This document shows, in pieces, positions 32,628-43,039 of a stretch of 64,000 nucleotides of DNA. The notes under the pieces were generated by a model that was given only the letters and a program-made list of their open reading frames with translations, was not told the origin of the DNA and made no database searches. Each line of letters starts with the position of its first letter. Position 1 is the first letter of the stretch. Source of the DNA: Aquanectria penicillioides (lineage: Eukaryota > Ascomycota > Sordariomycetes > Hypocreales > Nectriaceae); contig PYIU01000004.1 of the NCBI GenBank assembly GCA_003415625.1, positions 2,356,001-2,420,000 of the forward strand, in the 5' to 3' direction. The translations under genes were made by a program, and so were the position numbers.

Positions 32628-34714
32628 ATGGAAAACCCACAACCAAGGTGCATATCGTGCCAAGACCTGGCGCAGGGCCATCTCATCGTCTCAGCGGAGA
32701 GTCTGGAGAAAACAGCGGACGATGGATGCGACGCATGCTGCGTGTTAAAAGAGGCCATAACAAAGTTCAAGACCCTTGAAGATGTCCGGCAGTTCTCTAT
32801 CATGGTCGATTGCGCTCTATATCTCGGATTAGAACCAAAGGACAAGGCGGCGGAAGAGGTAGTGTTGGAGCTTTATACCGAGTCTGGTATGTCAACTCTT
32901 GCCCCTTTCAATACACACTGAGACTAACATGAGGATTAGGGAAACCTTCTAAATGGAGGAACATTGGACCGGCAAGAATTCCAAACTCAGATGCCAAATC
33001 AACTGAGACGTTGGACTTGGTCAAGCACTGGCTTCAAGATTGCCAAGAGAAACATCGCCCATGCACGGTCGATGTATCACCCACCCTTCCCACAAGAGTC
33101 ATCGATGTCGGCACGTCTTCTCAGGATATTCGACTCTACCTCACCAACGGAGAGGCTGAAAGCTACGTCGCTCTCAGCCATTGTTGGGGGGGTACCACGT
33201 CAATACAGACGACCAAAGAAACCATTCAAAAGCATCAAGAAGGCTTGACCTTTGATCAAACATCCCAAACGTTTGCCGACGCCGCCTACATGACTCGACT
33301 TTTGGGTTTCCGCTATCTGTGGTAGGTCGTGCGTGTATTCCTTCCGAGGGAATTTTCTTTTGATGGGTAATTTAGGATCGATTCCCTGTGCATCGTTCAA
33401 GATGACAAGCAAGACTGGACCGTCGAGTCTGCCAAGATGAGCGATCTGTATCGCAATGCCACAGTTACTCTTTCAGCTGACTCTGCCCAAAACTCGGCCG
33501 GGGGTCTATTTGGCAGCACCGCGGACCGGGCGACCTCTCACAAGGCCTATCCCATCAACACGGTTGGGCCAGATGGCGGCCAAGTGATAGTTTATGCACG
33601 ACAACGCTCACGTCTGCCGTCAGACCCTTACAGCGCACCTCATTCGGCAGTCCTGCCACCACAGAGTCAGCTCTCGTCCCGGGGATGGGTCATGCAGGAG
33701 AGGATGCTGTCCCCCCGGATGATACGATTCTACAAAGAGGAAATTGTCTGGTCATGTTATGGCCTCGACCGCTGCGAATGTCGACTCATGTCGAGTGCGT
33801 CAGCTGCCGGGACTTTTCGTCGCCTACTAGCTACGAAGAACTCGGGGTTAGATTTGATCCTGGAATGGCCAAAGCTGGTGGCAGAATATACATCGAAGAA
33901 CTTGACATATGCCTCGGACAGGCTCCCTGCCATCTCGGGCCTGGCTAACCTCATGAGCCAACACGTGCCTAGCCGGTACTTCTCAGGCATTTGGGGCGAA
34001 GATTTCCCATATTCGTTGATGTGGATCAGCGACCATGCGCAGGCAACCAAGCCTATATCAAGAATCCCCGTGGATCCGTATGCTTCGTCGTGGTCTTGGG
34101 CATCTATCGATGGGCCTGTGAGGTATATGCCCCGTCACTTGGATCAGCTCCAGTTTCGACGAACTGGAGAAGACGAGGTTGATATTGCATTCATTGTGAC
34201 AAAGGCAAACACTATCCCAACGACGCCTAATCTTTTCGGACCGGTCAAGCATGGCTTTGTTACAGCCATCGGCCAGATCCTGCCTATCAAATACAACGCA
34301 TCTCAAAAGGCTTGGAGGCCATTCCAACCTCCTCATTTAGCTCAACCCACCATAGCCCATTCATCGCCGCAAGGTAGTGCAGACACCTTCAGCATGAACC
34401 CTCTGTCAGCCGCCCTTGAAGAATCAGTTGCACCACGTATTGAGCCAACTGTCATTTTCGACGTGCTCGACGATGAACCCGACAAGAACGAAGACCACGC
34501 TACATCAGAATGCTTCGCGCTTCTACGAGCCGGAACCTATCTTTGGGGCGGCGCCACGTCAACACCGGGTACAGAGGTGGTTGCGCTGTTGCTCATCTGG
34601 ATGGGGCAACATGGAGGGAACCATATTTATAGTCGACGTGGAATTGTCATGCATGCGTTTGACAGCGAAAAGATCTGGAAAGGGCTCCCTCACGAGGAGA
34701 TTATCCTGTTTTAG
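32628..34714 (+). CDS. HET-domain (heterokaryon incompatibility) protein
   Basis: Three exons, 32628-32886, 32940-33321, 33376-34714, 659 residues. The N-terminus has a Cys-rich patch (RCISCQDL, CDACCVL) common in this class. The HET domain shows its three blocks: YVALSHCWG (162-170), RYLWIDSLCIVQDD spanning the second intron and continuing into KMSDLYRNATVTLSA, and SRGWVMQERMLSPR. After the domain comes a long C-terminal half with no repeats and no NACHT or WD40. Family knowledge: HET proteins trigger vegetative incompatibility and cell death when non-self partners meet, and most genomes carry dozens of uncharacterised paralogues. The gene is intact and all junctions keep frame. Confidence 0.92.
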
Positions 34715-35254
34715 TGGGTTTTATAGTGTTTTTGGGGGTGGCTATTTCTCCTTTTCTGCAAAGCCTGGCATTCGTTCCTCGGCTTTGCAAGAATTGCGAT
34801 ATACCCGGATTTCTTCTTCCTTATTTCCCATCTAGGGGACCTCCACCCCGGACATGACGAAACTACAGCACCACAGCTGAAAGCACATGTTGATTTCAAA
34901 TTGGACTAGACTGCCCATACAAAACAAGTCTCCGAAGCAAGGTCAGCCACCTTGATATCGTATTGCGGGGGCGGGAGGGGCATCCGGTCCCGATTATCCA
35001 CCCCGGGTCGCTGCCCCTAGCGGGGACCTGCAAACTGTTTTCCGGGGTGTAGCTATTTAGGATTACGCTTCATCAAGACGACGATATTTCTGCATTGATT
35101 CCCATGGGATCTAGCCGGATTTCGGCACGAGTTATGGGGCATCAGGCTGAGCGACGTAGTTGAAGAAGGGCAGCTCTGGCCGGTCACATCGTATATCGTA
35201 GAACACTGCATCGACAATCCAATAAATTCACTTCAAAGGTTACTCACCTACCCT
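34715..35254 (+). promoter_or_regulatory. SDR promoter region with GC-rich inverted motif
   Basis: Contains the HET 3' UTR and the SDR promoter. Around 34965-35035 the sequence is strikingly GC-rich, with CCCCTAGCGGGG at 35014-35025 (CCCC and GGGG arms around TAGC) and a nearby CCCCGGG at 35001. Paired C/G triplets are the usual target shape of Zn2Cys6 regulators and CCCCT is the stress element, but no such binding is shown. Confidence 0.35.
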
Positions 35255-36256
35255 ATGACGACCTCAAAGGTAGCTCTAATCACTGGCGGGGCCTCCGGCA
35301 TGGGCCTTGCCGTCGCTCAGACGCTAGCCTCCCAGGGCTGGACTGTCCACGTCTTGGATTTCAACAACGAGGCTGGCTTGGTGGCCGAACGATCTCTCCC
35401 CAAATCCAAGTTTCGCCAAGTTGATGTGACGTCGTGGGATTCACTCGCCAGCGCCTTCAAGGAGGTCTTTTCCCAAGATGGCCGACTGGACTTTGTCTTC
35501 GCCAATGCCGGCATCGTCGAGAGAGACAATTTCTATGACACTCCCGATAGCGACGATATCCCATCTGAGCCCAACCAAAAGACGCTGGAGGTTAACTTGA
35601 ACTCGGTCATCAATCAATCCTACCTTGCGTTACATTACTTTAGGCGCAGCCCGCATAAAGGCAAGAATGCGTCTCTGGTTATGACTGCCAGTGTAGGAGG
35701 CTTGGTAAGTGAGAAACGATTCCAGCAACACGCATACTGTATTCCAAGGCTACTTGGAGATGGATGGAAGCATAACCATAACTAACAATCGTTCTTTTCT
35801 AATCATCAGTACCCATCGCAGTATTGCCCCATCTATGCCGCTTCCAAGGCTGCCGTCGTCAACTTCATGCGCTCCATCGCGTTCCCATACCACCACTACA
35901 ACGGTATCCGGGTTTATGCCACCTGCCCCGGCACAGTCAAGACTAACCTCATGAACGACAAGGAATGGACTACATTTCCGGAGGAGTACTTCACCCCGCT
36001 TTCTCGGATAGCCTCAACCGTAGTGAGGTTGGTGGAGGGTGGTGACGTGACAGACGCCTGGGGCTGCACCGTCAAGGAGGCGGATAACTTTGGCCTCGCC
36101 GTGGAGATAAACGGAGAAATTTTTTATTTCCGTGACATTCCGGAGTTTTGCGATGAGAATATGAGGAAGGTCATGAGGGCGACCAGCATGGAGAACCAGC
36201 TGGCAAGGTTGGAGGAGCACAAAGTGCACCAAAACGGGACATCAGGGAGATCTTAG
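35255..36256 (+). CDS. short-chain dehydrogenase/reductase
   Basis: Two exons, 35255-35704 and 35810-36256, 298 residues. Classical SDR features are present: cofactor loop TGGASGMG (10-17), NAG (84-86), catalytic Ser146, and the YAASK motif with Tyr159 and Lys163. The aspartate after the second strand (VLDFN) favours NAD(H) over NADP(H). The sequence resembles the 15-hydroxyprostaglandin dehydrogenase-like group of fungal SDRs, whose substrates are unknown. There is no signal peptide, so it is cytosolic. It is the first of three same-strand metabolic genes (SDR, EthD, MFS). Confidence 0.92.
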
Positions 36257-37021
36257 CGTGCCTGGTTTTACTCTGGATAATTACTAAACAATGACTCTAC
36301 AATATTGCTTCATAAGTGACTAGTGCGAAATGTGGAGGGTATGTATGACCTTTGTTTACCTTGAAATCCTCCGACAGCCCTTTCTGGGCTATGTACTATG
36401 AGAGCCAGGGTCCAGCTAGTAACCTAACCGCCCCATGTGCTTGCTCTCTTCATGCCCGATTCTTACGTGGCAGGTCTTTGATCTCACTCTTAGCATCATT
36501 TCCCCGCCTTTTCTTATCTAGCTTGAAGTCCAAGATCTTCCCCGGATATCCACTATGTCACTAGAGTAGGTCCACCAGATGCAAGTCAATGCCAACGTCA
36601 CCTGTGCCTTCGGACATAATCTTGGACACTCCAATGGTTACTTCCCATATCACTTCTAGACAAGGCATGTGAGATCGAGCGGGGGATACCAAATATTGCT
36701 GGAGTGTCTCTGAGAAGGAGGCTAGCTGGCACCATACTCCAATTACCTAGAACGGCCTCCCGTACCATATCGACCACGAGTTTCTTCGTAGACTAGCACC
36801 ATGTTTTCCGGTCTGTAGCTCCTCATCTGGATAAAGACTGCCTTTTCGTAGGCCGAACTCTGTGTGATCAGGCAGTGGTTGTCGTTGACTGTTGATTGCT
36901 TGATGAACTGACAAGCCTCTTCGGCACAAGAGACTTACGCCTTCCATTGCAATTTTCACTGTAGTGGCAACAATCCAACCTCTAATTTTGTCTAACAGCT
37001 CAAATCTACGGCTAATTCATC
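36257..37021. other. intergenic between SDR and EthD genes
   Basis: No supported gene. Holds the EthD promoter. Confidence 0.4.
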
Positions 37022-37710
37022 ATGTCTAACGCCGACCCAGCTCAAGGCCACGTGAAAATTGATCATGATTTCGCCTTTGACAATTTCAAGTACGAAAATG
37101 AGGTACACTATCAACGTAAGTCAAGACTCTAAAACGCACAGAAAATTAAAGGCTTAAATGTATCCAAAGCGTGTGTGAAGGTGTCCTTTTACTTCAAGAA
37201 GCAAAAAGATGTCTCATATGAGCACTTTTTCAAACATTGGGCTCATGTTCATGCTGATTTGACCCTGGCCTCGAAGAATTTTGGCCTCTTCAAGGTCCAA
37301 AGGTACACTCAAGTAGGGACGCCATACCCAATCATTTTACCCTGTCTAACACGATTTACAGCACCACCAGTTCCCTGAAATGAAGGAAGGACTGTCTAGA
37401 ATTGGGATGAAGACCATGGACTTCGATGGCTGCTCGACCCTTTGGTTCAAGACATGGGAAGACTTTGAGAAGTTTTTTACCAGTCCCGAGTACGAAGGCA
37501 AATTGGCGGAGGATTGCAAACATTTCATGGACTTGGAAAATGGGATCAATGTCTTTGCAGGGTATGTATACCACCCATCCCCAATGCGAAGAATTCATCT
37601 GACCAAACCACGATTACAGACGTGATGTCATCGTTTTCGGCAAAGGCATTCCTGATACTGATGATGAAAATGGACTTACTGAATACTGTCAGCTAGAGGA
37701 TGTACATTAG
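37022..37710 (+). CDS. EthD-domain (dimeric alpha/beta barrel) protein
   Basis: Four exons, 37022-37115, 37170-37312, 37362-37561, 37620-37710, 175 residues. After a 30-residue polar start comes the EthD fold, with VKVSFYFKK, the diagnostic HFFKHWAHVHADL, FGLFKVQRYTQ, and a second half with LWFKTWEDFEKFFTSPEY and FVAG-like ends. Family knowledge: EthD-like proteins are small ferredoxin-fold enzymes or cofactors. Fungal members decarboxylate, dehydrate or oxidise aromatic polyketides and often sit in pigment or metabolite clusters. No polyketide synthase lies in this window. Each intron is 49-58 bases and all junctions keep frame. Confidence 0.88.
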
Positions 37711-38894
37711 CAGCGCGCGCGGTAGAGCGCGACAGCATAATTAGCCGTCACATGCAAGAACTGTCATTCGTCACTTTATGATCAGATGTACTTAATGATT
37801 CATATTTATTGCATAGTGCATGGCCTTGCTCTCCAGCAGTTTTTCTTTGATGTTTTACTGGTTTTCTACCCATGTCCAAATTCTCGGAGGAGTTTTTCCT
37901 GCCCTTGGGTTCAAACCCGTCTTCCTGATTCGCTGTTGCCCCCTCCGCCAGGTGTGACTCCATGTCATCTGGTAGTATCAGATACCCATCAACGCCAGGA
38001 TTTTGTCGGTTTGATCTACTTGGTTAGATCATAGAGACTTCAAATGTATGTATGAGATTTACTATCGCCGTCTAATCACACATCAGGTAGTAGGCCCTTG
38101 GATGTGAGAGCCAGTCCTCGTTAAGCTATAAATAACATCTATCATCCATTTTCGAAATCGCAATTCATACTTTGATCATTACCCCCTTTAAGTCAAAATC
38201 GAAACCCAATTACTTTCCAGAACCATGTTGTTGACTTGAGGGGTTCCGGAGGTAAATGCGATGAAGATCAGTCAGTAACTGAGCGCCTGCGCTTATCGAA
38301 GGATGGAGAAAGTTGCTTTGGCGCAATATGGTCATCAATTAGGGTTCAGGTTTGGCAGAGATAATGCAGAAACGAGTTATTATGAGAAAGAGAGCTTCCC
38401 ATTGATGCCGCAATCCCGAAACAGGCACAAAGCTTGGAGAACTGTGCTACAGTCATGCGTTTGGGACACGGAGCATGGCTGGAACTGAAGCATAGCATTG
38501 CGTGGATGCTGACGCGAGAACGAACAAGTCAAAGGGTATTCATAATTCCAGGCCCATGCGTAGTCTAATCTCTAGTTTGGGGTCTCCGCATTTCTCTGGC
38601 TGAAGGCTGCCGACTGGAGAACGACTCCCGAGGGTCACATCACCAGGTTCGTGTTAGTAATTGGCCGCTCGGAAGCTGGTACCTCCACTCTTGAAGCATA
38701 TGTACAGCATGTATGATATCCTGATAGGACTGTAATAATAAAGCATAAATCTTGGTAGAGCGGTCATTCAAGACCAGAGTGACCCTTGTCCCTCCACCTA
38801 GATACCTAAATTTACTGTGACTGTAACCCCGACATCACTGAGTCACACACGATATTCCCCCAATTTTCTCTTTTAATTCTGTCACTTCATCACC
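37711..38894. other. intergenic between EthD and MFS genes
   Basis: No supported gene. It is somewhat AT-richer than the neighbouring coding DNA. The short open frame at 38303-38488 has no family features. Confidence 0.4.
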
Positions 38895-41169
38895 ATGTCT
38901 TCCGGAAATCGGGACTCAGACAAGTCACCAAATGTTGGGCATAGTCTCGACGAGAAGCGTGATGTCGAGAGGCTCGAACATGCTAATGTTGCCGCGGAGC
39001 CCAACTCCATGACTGGGGAGCATGTCACGATGACGGGTCAAACCGTTCAACTGACTTGGAAAACATGTTTGGTCATCTTCGTAGGTATATTCTAAAAAGC
39101 TTTTTTTTTTCTCGCCATGGCTTACTTAGAAATCAGATTCTCTCGTCGACATTCGGACTGTCGTTCTGGCCAGTTCCTACCACGGCGGCAATGCAGGCAC
39201 GTTTGGCTGCTGCTTGGAATGACCCAACAGCTGTTGGATGGTTCGGTACATCTCGCTCTTCTTTTATTAAATCTCGGGGTTCTTCTAACGTACGACGTAG
39301 TGCCCGCGTATACGACAGGAAATGCACTTGGGTTTCTCGTAGCTGGAACGTGAGTTCAGCTGTCAGCACCTCCAACAAATACCCTCAGGTTTAACATGAC
39401 TATGATTAGTAACTCGGATCTATTTGGTAGACGAATATTTCTGCTTGCTGGAAATGTTTTTTGCTGTATTGGATTCATCGTCACCGCGGCTTCGCATGGG
39501 TCGAGCCAATTTATCGCTGGCCTTGCCATCACCGGCTTTGGTGGAGGCTTCTGCCAGATGGCCATGTGTGCCATCCCTGAGTTGATGCCAAATAAGTATC
39601 GACATATTGGTGTCTGTATTTCCGATGGATTTGTTTACATCATTGTAGTGATTGGTCCAGTTGTAGGAAGGGTATGTATCACCCACCCCGAAACTTCCGA
39701 GGTCTCTAGTGGTGTGCTAACCAGGAGCCAAGTACGCGGTAGATTCTGGAGACCGAAACTGGCAGTATATCTACTGGGTGGGATTTATCCTCCAATTCTT
39801 TTCTCTCATTGGTTTATTCTACTTTTATTACCCTCCAAAGCACCCAAGAGGTGTGTCATGGAAGGACGCTCTAATCGGGCTGGATTATGTCGGCGGCGCA
39901 CTTATCATCCCCGCCGTCTGTCTGGTTCTTGTTGGGATTATCAACACCACGGTAAGTGTCTGCAAAAGGAAGTTAACCACCAATGCTCATACTAGTAGTA
40001 CAAACCCACTAGCGATGTCACCGTCGTTGCTCCCATGTGCGTGGGCTTTGGCCTGCTCGCACTCTTTGCTCTATGGGAGACCTTTTCAAAGTATGCATTC
40101 AATACCGTACAATTACAACGTTGGAGTGCTAACTCAACATACTCAGTGTCGCATATCCGCTATGTCCCCCACACATTTTCCGGTACCACAGCGGTCGAGA
40201 ATTCACCGTCCCTTTCATCCTCGCCTTCATCGCAGGTTTACCACCCCCTGAATCCATGAGAATTCGTTTTGACGGTATAAGCCATAGGTTACAATGTTTT
40301 ACTATGGAATCAACGTGATTTTTCCCACCATGATAAATGTGTTTTATGGTGAGTATGCAGAGCCCAATGTTATTTTCCAGTTGCTGACCATCCTAGTGAC
40401 GGCCGAGACACCTCGTTCGGAGGAGCTTCTTCTGACACTCCCCAGTAATTTGGGCCTTGTTTTTGGCGCTTGCCTCCTCATGGCCTTTGGGAACTTGATC
40501 GGCCACTGGAAATGGACTCTTGTCGCCTCATGGTGCGGCATGACTCTCTTTGGCGGTTTGATGGCGCTTGTGACCCCGACAAACAAGGGACTGATGATTG
40601 CATTGGCCTTTCTCATGCAGACTTGCTTTGGTTGGGCGCAGTACGAGAGCATTGCCTTCACACAGTTGGGTGTACCTCAAGAGGAGCTCGGCATTTCCGG
40701 TGGGCTCGCTGGCGTTGCACGTTACGCAGGTGGCTCTCTGGCCGCAGCACTATACACTTCGATTCTCACCAACGCGCAAAGTTCCCGTGCTGCAGCTACG
40801 GTTCCGCAGGCTGCGGTTGACTTGGGGATGTCTCCGAATAATGCAGCCACGTTATTGACGGCACTGTCAACTGGTGCAAGCTCCCTGAAGGATATCCCTG
40901 GCCTTGTAAGTAGCACTTTCCACCGTGCGTAAGACTAATTCTAACCTTGCCACCCACCTCAGACTGACGAGATCCTCACCGCCGCGACTGAGGCTTTCAA
41001 GTGGTCGTACGTCCGTGGATTGAAAATTACCGCCCTGTCATCTTTGTCGTTCGCCGGCGTTGGCCTTATTTGCTGCCTCCTTTGCGAGAACATCGATGCC
41101 AAGATGAACAGCAAGATTGAGATTTTCTTGGAAAATGACATTCACAGGGACAAGAATAAGTATCATTAA
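38895..41169 (+). CDS. TRI12-like MFS transporter (DHA family)
   Basis: Exons 38895-39080, 39137-39245, 39301-39349, 39410-39671, 39733-39951, 39999-40090, 40147-about 40231/40235, 40288-40348, 40397-40905, 40963-41169; about 592 residues. A 45-residue hydrophilic N-terminus precedes about 14 membrane spans. The MFS signature NSDLFGRR follows the third span. Segments such as IYWVGFILQFFSLIGLFYFYYPP and the last-loop tail match fungal trichothecene-efflux-type (TRI12) pumps, which export toxins, drugs or siderophores at the plasma membrane. One junction is odd: with the normal donor GTTTAC at 40236 the frame is lost. A GC-AG intron starting at 40232 (GCAGGT) keeps frame and length. An over-called base in exon 40288-40348 would also explain it. 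Confidence 0.85.
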
Positions 41170-41553
41170 GGTTTGATCGCGGATGGAACAGGTACATGGC
41201 GTATCATTTCAAGGTATTTATCGTAGATATGCATCTCGGTGCCGGCCTAGTGCTAAAAATGGGTCAGCAATCAAATACAGAAGCAGACAAATGGAAAAAA
41301 TATATGCGCTTCGGCGTAGTTGTTTTTTATCTCACCCTTCTTTTTTTTTTTTTTTATCAATGTCTTGGCCGTTCATACTTTCTTCTTTGTTCCAGCCAGC
41401 GTAAGCATTGCCGTGCGCAGGCGGGCTATGCTGTGAATCGATAATCCAGTCATCGACCCCTCATTCCTATCCCGACACACACAAAACTACATTGAGCTGC
41501 GTTCTCAGCCACTGCCACACAGCCATCTCCCAGAGGTCGGCCGCTTCTCCGTC
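41170..41553. other. intergenic between MFS and UCH genes
   Basis: MFS 3' end and UCH promoter, with a 16-base T run at 41341. No gene is supported. Confidence 0.4.
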
Positions 41554-42332
41554 ATGGAATACAAAAAACACTTCCTTCCGTTGGAATCTGACCCCGATGT
41601 CTTTAGCCACCTAGCCCACTCGCTCGGCATGTCGAAATGTCTCTCCTTCGTCGATGTCCCGTCACTTGAGGCAGAGTTTCTCCCGCAGCAGGCTCTGGCA
41701 GCGATCCTGGTCTTTCCCACGCCAGAAGATTACGAAGCACGCAGGATGAGAGACACTTCAGTGCCACAGGAAGCACGTGGGGGTAGTAGTCGTGGTGGTG
41801 ATGGTGGTGGTAGTGGTGGGATCGTGTGGTACAGGCAAACCATCAACAATGCCTGTGGACTCTATAGTATTCTTCACGCTTTAAGCAACGGCTCGGCCCG
41901 GTATTATCTTGGTAAGTCAGGACAGGCTTATCCATTAATATCGAATTAACAGTAGTCTATAATGCAGAACCCGGTTCCTGGATACGAAATCTCGTAGAAA
42001 TGTCGCCGAAGGAGCAGGTGCATGAGTTAGAGATCTCAGCCCGACTGGAGGCGATCTACAATCAGGCTGCGCAGGACGGCAGTTCCAGTATCCCGGGAGA
42101 CCCCGAGGAAGAGGTGGAATATCACTTCGCATGTCTTGTCTCATCTGACGGCCGGCTGCATGAGCTGGATGGCGATCAGCTTGGTCCTATTGACCGGGGG
42201 CAATTGCCCGATGGGGAGGGCGTTCTTGGCGAGACAGGACTGAAGGTAATCAGAGAGTACATTGAAGCAGGGCAAGATAAACTGTTCTTTTCTCTGATGG
42301 CTCTCGTCGACCAATCCTCTGAATCTCGATAG
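41554..42332 (+). CDS. yuh1: ubiquitin carboxyl-terminal hydrolase (UCH family, Yuh1-like)
   Basis: Two exons, 41554-41911 and 41968-42332, 240 residues, the usual length for a short UCH. The catalytic set is complete: Gln95 (oxyanion), Cys101 in NNACGLYSILHAL, His172 in YHFACLV and Asp187 in ELDGD. Family knowledge: this cysteine protease class removes small adducts or peptides from the C-terminus of ubiquitin (and Nedd8 in yeast Yuh1). An unusual feature is a Gly/Ser/Arg-rich insertion (about 75-89) directly before the active-site strand, encoded by GGT repeats. The intron has donor GTAAGT and acceptor TGCAG. Confidence 0.93.
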
Positions 42333-43039
42333 CCCGCCTCGCTTACCTTACCACTCGCGCTCTCCAGACATGTCTTAGATGAACGAGCCGTGCCGTACGC
42401 CGAGTCAGCGGTTGCACTTCCGCATACCCCCGCAACTACAGTCCAATCCGAAGACCAGTATCTACGCTGGCTAAAAACCTTGCTGCGATGACGACTACAT
42501 GAGCCGTGTTACACGACCGTTCCAATATCACCAGACGGGCCAAGACAGTTGAATGTGCAGAATGTAGGTTGCGCATCGAGGCAACGCCACGGAGTCCTAT
42601 GATTCCTCAACTGAGTCATTTTAGGAGTCCGAAATCTATCAGGGCTATCTATTGGTTTGGCACAGATTGTGTGTGAGTGCGTGCCGCCCTGTGTGGCCAG
42701 GGAATACATATGTATGTTAGCCATGAATTCAACTTGTGGTTGATACATCGGCCCGTCCTTGGCGCCATGGCCGCATAGTTGCGGCCGCAACGAGGCAAGG
42801 CAATGGGTACACTCGGCCGAACAAGAATTCTTCTACCAATTGACCCAGAGAAGAAACGTCAGTTCGTGGTGATGATAAAAACCAGCCAATGCGCCGAGTA
42901 ACATAGAGCAGCAACCTTCGTCTCCCTTCTGTTAGCTCGCCCCATCACCCCATCGGGTGTCCAGCAACTTGGCCCCTCATACCTTGTTGTTCACTCCAAC
43001 CCAAAGGAAACCCCCAAGGGGAGATACCCAAGTGCAAAA
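42333..43039. other. intergenic between UCH and AAA genes
   Basis: No supported gene; presumably the AAA promoter. Confidence 0.4.
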
